In this document: one piece after another, positions 1 to 5,643 of the stretch
Position numbering within the stretch: the first letter of the stretch is position 1
Layout of the letters: each line of letters opens with the position of its first letter
Assembly: GCA_010365205.1 (NCBI GenBank)
Contig: JAAFGU010000112.1
Span: forward strand, 1 to 9,955
From: Aromatoleum sp.
GTDB lineage: Bacteria; Pseudomonadota; Gammaproteobacteria; Burkholderiales; Casimicrobiaceae
Reading direction: 5' to 3'
Length of the DNA: 9,955 nt
The notes under the pieces: model-generated
What the model was told of the DNA's origin: nothing
The model's database searches: none
Seen by the model: only the letters and a program-made list of their open reading frames with translations
Program-made: the position numbers and the translations under genes

Positions 1-58
1 GCTCCCGCTGTTCGGGGTCGCGCGTTTCCAGCGTGTCGAAATGATCGGACATGGTCAT
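1..58 (-). CDS. Phenylacetate-CoA ligase family protein, N-terminal fragment
   Basis: Only the first 19 codons are inside the window; the gene continues past the left edge. The minus strand reads MTMSDHFDTLETRDPEQRE from ATG at 58-56, with a second possible ATG at 52-50. From memory, an opening of the form MSDxFDxLETRDPxxRE is typical of AMP-forming phenylacetate-CoA ligase-like proteins (PaaK superfamily), which would activate an aromatic or other carboxylic acid to its CoA thioester in the cytoplasm. It lies 126 bases downstream of livF on the same strand, as the likely last gene of the transport operon. No Shine-Dalgarno sequence precedes either ATG, so the start is uncertain. The family call rests on the N-terminal signature and gene context only; no catalytic motif is visible. 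Confidence 0.55.
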   Translation of the reverse strand, partial: MTMSDHFDTLETRDPEQRE

Positions 59-158
59 GCTGTTTGTCGGTTGGGCGGCGCCGCGGCAAGAATCGCGGCC
101 TGTTCTTTCCTGGTCAGCCGGCGAACACCGGTGCGTTCGATCGCGCCGCCGATGGGCG

Positions 159-172
159 CGCGGTGCACCGCG
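159..172. repeat. 14-bp perfect palindrome between livF and the ligase gene
   Basis: CGCGGTGCACCGCG is its own reverse complement. It lies 12 bases beyond the livF stop codon, in the 126-base gap before the ligase gene. It could fold as a short GC-rich hairpin in the transcript or be a dimeric protein site. There is no T-run after it in either direction, so it is not a standard intrinsic terminator. In DNA this GC-rich a chance palindrome is possible. Confidence 0.4.
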
Positions 173-184
173 AACCGGAAACGG

Positions 185-1012
185 TCATGCGAGCCAGCGT
201 TTGCGTCGCCGATAGTGCTTCACGTCGCGGAAGCTCCTGCGCCCCGCCGTCGAAAGACCGAGGTAGAACTCCTTCACGTCCTCGTTCTGCGCGAGATCCG
301 CGGCGACGCCGTCCATCACGACGCGGCCGTTTTCGAGAATGTAGCCGTAGTCGGCGAAACGCAGCGCTACGCTCGTATTCTGCTCGGCAAGCAGGAACGA
401 AACGCGCTCCTTCGTATTCAGGTCGCGGACGATCTCGAAGATCTCCTCGACGATCTGCGGCGCGAGTCCCATCGACGGCTCGTCGAGCAGAATCGTCGAC
501 GGCTGCGCCATCAGCGCGCGCCCGAGCGCGGTCATCTGCTGCTCGCCGCCCGACGTGTAGCCGGCGAGGCTCGAGCGCCGCTGCTTCAGACGCGGGAAAT
601 AGTGGTAGACCGTTTCCAGCGCCGCGGCGATGTCCGCGCGCGATACCTTGCGCGTGAATGCGCCGGTCAGCAGGTTCTCCTCGACGGTCAGATGCTGGAA
701 GCAGTGCCGTCCTTCCATCACCTGGCACACGCCCAACTTCACCAGTTCGTTGGTCGTGAGCTTGTCCACCCGCTTGCCCTTGAGCTCGATCGTGCCCTTG
801 GTGACGTCGCCGCGCTCCGCGCGCAACAGGTTTGAGATGGCCTTGAGCGTCGTCGACTTGCCGGCGCCGTTGGCCCCGAGCAGCGCCACGATGCCGCCTT
901 CAGGCACCTCGAGCGACACGCCCTTCAGCACCAGAATCACGTGGTCATAGATCACCTCGATGTTGTTCACCGAGAGATAGGGCACGGCGGCGGGTGCGGT
1001 GGCAGCGGACAT
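185..1012 (-). CDS. livF: Branched-chain amino acid-type ABC transporter ATP-binding protein LivF
   Basis: This is one of the two cytoplasmic ATPase subunits of a HAAT-family importer; it hydrolyses ATP to drive uptake through LivH/LivM. In the 275-residue product the Walker A motif GANGAGKS is at 46-53, the Q-loop glutamine near 97, the signature TSGGEQQ at 153-159 and Walker B TILLDEP at 173-179. Gln replaces the usual H-loop His in LLAEQN (about 208-213), as is normal for LivF. The basic tail ending RRRKRWLA is also familiar from this subgroup. I chose ATG 1012-1010 (MSAATAP). An in-frame ATG at 1045 would add 11 residues, but a strong hairpin (1046-1073) sits directly in front of it and the extra residues look non-conserved. 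Neither start has a good Shine-Dalgarno sequence. livF follows the livK gene by about 140 bases and precedes the ligase gene. Family is certain, start moderate, substrate unknown. Confidence 0.93.
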   Translation of the reverse strand: MSAATAPAAVPYLSVNNIEVIYDHVILVLKGVSLEVPEGGIVALLGANGAGKSTTLKAISNLLRAERGDVTKGTIELKGKRVDKLTTNELVKLGVCQVMEGRHCFQHLTVEENLLTGAFTRKVSRADIAAALETVYHYFPRLKQRRSSLAGYTSGGEQQMTALGRALMAQPSTILLDEPSMGLAPQIVEEIFEIVRDLNTKERVSFLLAEQNTSVALRFADYGYILENGRVVMDGVAADLAQNEDVKEFYLGLSTAGRRSFRDVKHYRRRKRWLA

Positions 1013-1045
1013 TGGTCGAACGGGCTTTCGTGCGGGGAGGCTCAT

Positions 1046-1136
1046 GTGAAGCCTGGAACGCGCCAGGCCTCACAGCAGCCCTCCCGGTGCCGGGAGGAAT
1101 CGCCAGTGGGAACGGCGGCGACGCCAATCCCACCGG
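1046..1136 (-). other. Three consecutive hairpins in the livK-livF gap
   Basis: Three separate inverted repeats fill the gap. Hairpin A, 1046-1056 with 1063-1073, has 11 positions and one A/C mismatch on the plus strand, which becomes a G-U pair in the minus-strand transcript; its loop is 6 nt. Hairpin B, 1080-1086 with 1091-1097, is a perfect 7-bp stem with a 4-nt loop. Hairpin C pairs 1103-1111 with 1128-1136, with one A/C mismatch that is again G-U in the minus-strand RNA, and has an inner 4-bp GGCG/CGCC stem. No T-run follows any of them, so simple termination is unlikely. By analogy with REP elements between malE and malF, they may stabilise the upstream binding-protein mRNA and lower expression of the downstream gene. 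The structures are seen in the sequence; the role is inferred. Confidence 0.65.
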
Positions 1137-1153
1137 CAAGTCCACGCGACCGA

Positions 1154-2462
1154 CTATCCCTCCTTCGAGCAGTCGCGCGGGGTGACCTTCTTTTCCGCGG
1201 CGTACTTGGCGGCGGTCTCCTCGACCATCTTGCGCACCATGTCGCGGTCGCCTGCCATGAACGGCGTGACCTGCTTGAAGCCGGTGCCGTCCCATACCTG
1301 GAACTTCACCATGCCCGAGCCTTCGTGGTCGAGACAGCTCGTCTTGATCGGTGGGAAGAGGCCCGGGGCACCGAGTTCCTTGATGCGGCCTTCGGTGAGG
1401 TTAAGGTGTTCGAAGCCCCAGCGCAGCTGCTCCGGCGTCGTGACCTTGCCCTTGCCGTATTTGGCCTGCGCGATACGAAGCGCCTCGACGACGATAATGC
1501 CGTAGACCACCCCGCGGGTATACATGACGTTGCCGAGCCGCGAAGGATCCTCGAGGTTGCCCTTCTTCGCCCCGTACACCTTGGTCTTGATGTCCTGCAT
1601 CACCGGGAAATTGGTGCCGGAAGCCGTGAACGAGGCGCTGACGTAGCCCTTGGAGGCATCGCCGGCAGGGATCACGTCCTCTTCCGAGCCGGCCCACCAG
1701 ACGCCGAGAAGCTTGTCTCTCGGGTAACCGGTCTTAGCGGCGGTCTTGAGCGCGACGGTGCTCATCACGCCGTAGGTCCACACGATCACGTAGTCGGGCT
1801 TGGCCTGGCGGATCTGCAACCACTGCGATTCCTGGGTCTGCCCGGGCACCGCAACCGGGATCTTCAGCACGTCGAAGCCGAGCTTGGCGCCCAGCGCGTC
1901 GAGCACCGGAATCGGTTCCTTGCCGTACGCCGACTCGTGGTAGAGGAACGCGATCTTCTTGCCCTTCAGCTTGTCGAGCCCGCCCTCCTTCTGGCCGAGG
2001 TAGGCGATCATCGCCGCCATCTGGCCCCAGTAGGTGGTGCCGAGCGGGAAGACCCAGTCGTAGACGCGCCCGTCCGCGGAGCTCGCGAGGCCATACCCGA
2101 ACGTGGTCATCGGAATCTTGTCCTGGGCGACGCGGTCGAAGAGGCCGTAGGCAATGCCGGTGGACAGCGGTTCAACCGTGGTGGCGCCGCCATTCTTCTT
2201 CTTGAGCCGCTCGTAGCATTCCACGCCCTTGGATGCGTTGTACTCCGTCTCGCATTCCTCCCACTTGAGCTTCACGCCGTTGACGCCCCCGGTCATGTTG
2301 ACGAGGGTCCAGTAGTCGATCGCGCCGCCGTAGTAGCCGGCCGGCGGCGGCCGGTCCCACCCGATACGACAGTACCGGCAGGAATTGCTCGTTTTGCGCG
2401 CTGGCCGCGGTAGCCGCTGCGAGCAGCGCGATGCCCAACAGCATCGCTTTTAATGCCTTCAT
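1154..2462 (-). pseudogene. livK: Periplasmic substrate-binding protein of HAAT type, frameshifted near the N-terminus
   Basis: The gene encodes the periplasmic ligand-binding partner of the LivHMGF importer (peripla_BP_6 type). Translation starts at ATG 2462-2460 with a clear signal peptide, MKALKAMLLGIALLAAATAASA, cleaved before QNEQF. The frame then reads FLPVLSYRVGPAAAG and breaks. The remaining protein continues in another frame from GYYGGAIDYW (about 2338) through ECETEYNASKGVECYERLK to the TAG at 1156-1154. Family members, from memory, read roughly RVGPYAAGGTGxxGGxIDY here, so about 5 bases appear to be missing within 2338-2355. That spot is a GC-only inverted repeat (2337-2354). Total length, about 435 codons, and everything downstream look intact, so a sequencing or assembly error is at least as likely as a true mutation. 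If real, an internal start at 2296 would give a protein with no signal peptide. The gene has the strongest ribosome binding site of the operon. Confidence 0.85.
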
Positions 2463-2467
2463 GTGTT

Positions 2468-2473
2468 CCTCCT
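2468..2473 (-). promoter_or_regulatory. Strong Shine-Dalgarno sequence of the binding-protein gene
   Basis: The minus strand reads AGGAGG followed by AACAC and the ATG at 2462-2460, a perfect core with 5-base spacing. It fixes the true start of the livK-type gene upstream of the frameshift and shows that the signal-peptide segment is the genuine N-terminus. It contrasts with the weak or absent ribosome binding sites of livF, livG, livH and livM, which fits the need for excess binding protein over membrane subunits. Confidence 0.85.
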
Positions 2474-2544
2474 GGCGAATCGATGTTGAAACAGCCCTTA
2501 ATCCCGCCGCCACCTCGATCAGGCGCGATCAACCGGATTTCGAC

Positions 2545-2586
2545 TACCCTGCATGGTACCGCTCTGCGACCCTCCCGCCATGGGTA
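2545..2586. repeat. Imperfect inverted repeat in the livM-livK gap
   Basis: TACCC (2545-2549) plus ATGG (2553-2556) pair with CCAT (2578-2581) plus GGGTA (2582-2586), leaving a 3-base bulge and a 21-base loop. It begins 12 bases past the livM stop codon in the direction of transcription. It could be a modest mRNA 3'-end structure. The rest of the 136-base gap (2463-2598) shows no convincing promoter apart from the ribosome binding site next to livK. Confidence 0.3.
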
Positions 2587-2598
2587 CGGCAACACAAA

Positions 2599-3675
2599 TC
2601 AGTGCGGAAATGGCCACAGCCGAAGCTTTTCCTTTGCAATCTGCCAAAGTCGCGCGAGCCCGTGCGGCTCGACGATCAGAAAGAAGATGATGAGGCCCCC
2701 GAACACCATCAATTCGAGGTTGGAAATCGTGCTTTCGGCGATATGCAGATCCAGGTTGCTGTCCAGATAGCGCACGGTCACGCTGAGCAGCACCGGCAGC
2801 AGCGTGACGAAGGCAGCGCCGAGGAAGGATCCCAGCACGGTACCGACGCCGCCGATGATCACCATGAACAGGATCCGGAACGACAGGTCGAGGTTGAAGG
2901 CCTCCGGCTCGACGGTTCCCAGGTACGCGTACGCGAACAGCGCGCCCGCCACGCCGCAATAGAACGAGCTCACCGCGAACGCCAGCAGCTTCGCGCGCAT
3001 CAGGCGGATGCCGATCACTTCCGCCGCGACGTCCATGTCGCGCACCGCCATCCACGAGCGGCCCACGTTGCCCCGCGCCATGTTCTTCGCCGCCAGCGCC
3101 ATCACCGTCACGATCGACAGCACCAGCAGATATTTCGCCGTCGGCGTGGTGAACGCATAGCCCAGGATGACGATCTGCTGGGCGGTGATCACGCCCGACG
3201 AGCTGTAGTTCGTGATCCAGCCGACCTTGGTCAGGAACCAGAGGATGAAGAATTGCGCGGCGAGGGTGGCCACCACGAGATAGAAGCCCCGGATGCGCAG
3301 GCTGGGCAGGCCGAACAGAATGCCCACGAGCGCGGCGACGGTGCCGCCGCCGATGAACGCCAGGAGGACAGGCATCCCGGGAATGCGCAGCATGAAATTG
3401 TACGAGGCGAACGCGCCTACCGCCATGAACGCCGCAGTGCCGAGCGAGAGCTGGCCCGCGTAGCCGGTCAGGATGTTCAGACCCAGCGCCGCGAGCGAGA
3501 AAATCAGGAACGGAATGAGAATCGCCGAAAGCCAATACTGGTTGCCCACGACCGGGACCACGAGGAAGGCGATGGCCACGAGCGCCAGCACCGCGAAGCG
3601 GTCCTGGCGGATCGAAAAGATCTGCTGGTCCGCAGCGTAGGAGACTTTGAACTGGCCGGCTTCGCGGTAGAGCAT
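2599..3675 (-). CDS. livM: Branched-chain amino acid-type ABC transporter permease LivM
   Basis: Inner-membrane permease subunit that pairs with LivH to form the translocation channel. The 358-residue product has a roughly 30-residue polar N-terminus followed by many hydrophobic segments. LivM landmarks are GYAGQLSLGTAAFMAVGA at 71-88, the cytoplasmic ATPase-contact loop GRSWMAVRDMDVAAEVIGI at 205-223, IIGGVGTVLGSFLGA at 273-287 and the VEPHGLARLW tail motif at 335-344. Length and motif order are normal. The ATG at 3675-3673 is the only plausible start, because an in-frame TGA lies six bases upstream of it. There is no Shine-Dalgarno sequence: the bases before the ATG are pyrimidine-rich heptamer repeat. 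Translation may therefore depend on coupling or be weak. The family call is certain. Confidence 0.93.
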   Translation of the reverse strand: MLYREAGQFKVSYAADQQIFSIRQDRFAVLALVAIAFLVVPVVGNQYWLSAILIPFLIFSLAALGLNILTGYAGQLSLGTAAFMAVGAFASYNFMLRIPGMPVLLAFIGGGTVAALVGILFGLPSLRIRGFYLVVATLAAQFFILWFLTKVGWITNYSSSGVITAQQIVILGYAFTTPTAKYLLVLSIVTVMALAAKNMARGNVGRSWMAVRDMDVAAEVIGIRLMRAKLLAFAVSSFYCGVAGALFAYAYLGTVEPEAFNLDLSFRILFMVIIGGVGTVLGSFLGAAFVTLLPVLLSVTVRYLDSNLDLHIAESTISNLELMVFGGLIIFFLIVEPHGLARLWQIAKEKLRLWPFPH

Positions 3676-3851
3676 CAGGAGTCAGGAGTCAGAGGACAGA
3701 GGACCGAACACAGAACACCGCGGCCAGACGAAACGATTTCGTCCAGCCAGGCGACCATCCCCTTGCCGGGAGTTGGGGAAAGCGCGTCGGTCGAGCGCGC
3801 GGGTTTTCGTTGCCTTGTTCAAATTTCTGTCCTCTGTCTTCTGTTCTCTGC
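3675..3851. repeat. Inverted arrays of 7-base ACAGAGG-like units bracketing the livM-livH gap
   Basis: The left array (3675-3716) has six units in register on the plus strand: two TCAGGAG, then TCAGAGG, ACAGAGG, ACCGAAC and ACAGAAC. The right array (3824-3851) has four units in the opposite orientation: TTTCTGT, CCTCTGT, CTTCTGT and TCTCTGC. The best matching arms, 3690-3704 and 3829-3843, are complementary at 14 of 15 positions. The left array begins at the first base of the livM start codon, and the right array ends at the base next to the livH stop codon (3852-3854). Similar low-complexity ACAGAG intergenic repeats occur in various environmental proteobacteria, as I recall. Their function is unknown to me. 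Confidence 0.7.
3727..3743. repeat. Short perfect hairpin inside the livM-livH gap
   Basis: GACGAAA and TTTCGTC form a perfect 7-bp stem with a 3-base loop (CGA). It lies between the two heptamer arrays. No T-run follows on either strand. It may be a small structure within the larger repeat element, or chance. Confidence 0.4.
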
Positions 3852-4745
3852 CTACACGCGGTCGATGCGTTTTTCGCCGAACAGGCCTTCAGGGCGAACC
3901 AGCAGAAACAGAAGGGCGAGCACGTATGAGAACCAGCCTTCGATGCCGCCGCCGACGAACGGACCCAGATAGACTTCCGCGAGCTTTTCCGATGCGCCGA
4001 CGATGAGGCCGCCGACGATCGCTCCCGGAATCGAATCGAAGCCGCCCAGGATCAGCACCGGCAGCGCCTTCAGCGCAACGAAGGTCAGCGCGTACTGGAC
4101 GCCGTTCCGCGCTCCCCAGAGTAGACCGGCGACCAGAGCGACTGCGCCGGCCACACCCCACACAATCGCCCAGATCTGCTGCAAGGGGATGCCAACGGCC
4201 AGCGCCGCCTGATGATCGTCGGCCACAGCGCGCAGTGCCCGCCCGATCCGCGTGCGGCTGAAGAACAACGCGAGCAGCGTCACCAGGATCGCCGCCACAC
4301 CCGCCGCCACGAGGTCGAATTTCGAAACGTTCATTCCGCTCGTCTCGGTTACCCACTGGATGGGTTCGTCCTGAAGACCTAGCTCCAGGCCGCGCACGTT
4401 GGCGCCCCACACCATTTGCGCCAGGCCCTCGATGAAGAACGTGAGGCCGATCGTCGCCATGAACAGCGTGATCTGCGGTTGATTGACGAGCGGACGCAGC
4501 ACGATGCGTTCGATGATCAATGCCAGCGCCACCATCACCGCGAGTGTGGCGGGCAGCGCGAGCAACGCGGGCAGCCCCTTCTCCAGCAGCCCGACATACG
4601 TCAGCGCGGCGAAGAACACCATCGCGCCCTGTGCGAAATTAAATACGCCCGACGCCTTGTAGATCAGCACGAACCCCAGGGCGACGAGCGAATACATTAC
4701 GCCGGACAGGAGTCCGCCGATCAGCACCTCGAAGAAGAAGGACAT
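3852..4745 (-). CDS. livH: Branched-chain amino acid-type ABC transporter permease LivH
   Basis: Inner-membrane permease that works with LivM. The 297-residue product is hydrophobic from the first residues (MSFFFEVLIGGLLSGVMYSLVALG). It carries the LivH landmarks NFAQGA at 36-41, the cytoplasmic loop GRALRAVADDHQAALAVGI at 168-186, GGFDSIPGAIVGGLIVG at 234-250 and the terminal VRPEGLFGEKRIDRV. Length is normal for LivH. The start at 4745 gives the expected N-terminus, but there is no good Shine-Dalgarno sequence (only a GGA about 12 bases upstream). It lies between livG (106-base gap holding a 14-bp inverted repeat) and livM (176-base gap holding heptamer arrays). The family call is certain; the transported compound is not deducible. 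Confidence 0.93.
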   Translation of the reverse strand: MSFFFEVLIGGLLSGVMYSLVALGFVLIYKASGVFNFAQGAMVFFAALTYVGLLEKGLPALLALPATLAVMVALALIIERIVLRPLVNQPQITLFMATIGLTFFIEGLAQMVWGANVRGLELGLQDEPIQWVTETSGMNVSKFDLVAAGVAAILVTLLALFFSRTRIGRALRAVADDHQAALAVGIPLQQIWAIVWGVAGAVALVAGLLWGARNGVQYALTFVALKALPVLILGGFDSIPGAIVGGLIVGASEKLAEVYLGPFVGGGIEGWFSYVLALLFLLVRPEGLFGEKRIDRV

Positions 4746-4768
4746 GTCAGTTCAAATCCATAATTCTT

Positions 4769-4832
4769 GAACCACAGAGAACGCAGAGGCAGGCAAATCA
4801 GGATTCAGAATCATTGCTGTTCTCTGTGGTTC
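4769..4832. repeat. Perfect 14-bp inverted repeat in the livG-livH gap
   Basis: GAACCACAGAGAAC (4769-4782) and its exact reverse complement GTTCTCTGTGGTTC (4819-4832) enclose 36 bases. The left arm runs on into GCAGAGG, so the element belongs to the same ACAGAG-type sequence family as the livM-livH arrays. It lies 19 bases beyond the livG stop in the transcript and 23 bases before the livH start. No target-site duplication is visible at its ends, and no T-run suggests a terminator. Confidence 0.75.
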
Positions 4833-4851
4833 GGGATCTTGCCTTTGGTTC

Positions 4852-5643
4852 TCAATGCGCAACGCCGAGATAAGCGTCGATGACGGCCTGGTTGTTGCGC
4901 ACTTCGTCCGGATTGCCGTCGCCGATCTTCCGGCCATAGTCGAGCACGACGACGCGGTCGGAAATGTCCATCACCACGCCCATGTCGTGCTCGATCAGCA
5001 CGATCGTCGTTCCGTATTGCTCGTTGACGTCGAGGACGAACCGGCACATGTCCTGCTTTTCCTCGACGTTCATCCCGGCCATCGGTTCGTCGAGCAGCAG
5101 CATCGACGGCTCGGCGGCGAGCGCGCGCGCGAGCTCGACGCGCTTCTGCAGGCCGTACGGCAGCCGGCCGACCGGCGTCTTGCGGATGTGCTGGATCTCG
5201 AGGAAGTCGATGACCTCCTCGACTTTGCGCCGATTCTCGATCTCCTCGCGCCGTGCGCGGCCGATCCAGATGGCCTGCTCGATGAACGTCGCGTGCATCT
5301 TCAGGTTGCGGCCGGTCATGATGTTGTCCAGGACCGACATCCCCTTGAACAGCGCGATGTTCTGGAATGTCCGCGCGATGCCCTGCGCCGCGGTCCGATG
5401 CGGATCCATGTCGCGGCGCTCGGTGCCCCGGTACGTGATCGTTCCCTGCTGCGGGTGGTAGACACCGTTGATCACGTTGAGCATTGAGCTCTTGCCGGCG
5501 CCGTTGGGACCGATGATGGCGCGGATTTCGTGCTCGCGGACGTCGAAGCTGATGTCGGTCAGCGCCTTCACGCCGCCGAACGCGAGCGAAATGTGCTCGA
5601 GCTCGAGGATCGCCGCGCCGATCTTTCGTTCGACGGTCCTCAT
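4852..5643 (-). CDS. livG: Branched-chain amino acid-type ABC transporter ATP-binding protein LivG
   Basis: Second cytoplasmic ATPase subunit of the importer. In the 263-residue product Walker A GPNGAGKS is at 45-52, the Q-loop Gln at 94 (RTFQNIALF), the LivG-type signature LPYGLQKRVE at 161-170, Walker B MLLLDEP at 181-187 and the H-loop His at 219 (LIEHDMGVV). The roughly 45-residue helical insert between Q-loop and signature (about 112-157) is typical of LivG. Its ATG (5643-5641) overlaps the TGA of the upstream acyl-CoA synthetase as ATGA, so translation is probably coupled. That fits the lack of a clear Shine-Dalgarno sequence. The overlap is good evidence that synthetase and transporter belong to one operon. 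Confidence 0.95.
   Translation of the reverse strand: MRTVERKIGAAILELEHISLAFGGVKALTDISFDVREHEIRAIIGPNGAGKSSMLNVINGVYHPQQGTITYRGTERRDMDPHRTAAQGIARTFQNIALFKGMSVLDNIMTGRNLKMHATFIEQAIWIGRARREEIENRRKVEEVIDFLEIQHIRKTPVGRLPYGLQKRVELARALAAEPSMLLLDEPMAGMNVEEKQDMCRFVLDVNEQYGTTIVLIEHDMGVVMDISDRVVVLDYGRKIGDGNPDEVRNNQAVIDAYLGVAH

Noticed and set aside
2337..2354. Programmed ribosomal frameshift at the livK break
   Set aside because: No slippery heptamer or known precedent in periplasmic binding proteins, and the sequence also seems to lack conserved residues, which points to a deletion or sequence error.
941..2413. 490-codon open frame opposite the livK-type gene
   Set aside because: Compositional shadow: no recognisable motif, and it runs through the livK-livF hairpins and most of the binding-protein gene.
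2431..3972. 513-codon open frame opposite livM and the livM-livH gap
   Set aside because: Very Arg/Glu/His/Gln-rich product typical of antisense to membrane-protein codons; it crosses the heptamer arrays and has no domain.
4769..4832. Small transposable element (MITE) with terminal inverted repeats
   Set aside because: No target-site duplication could be seen at the ends, so I list it only as an inverted repeat.
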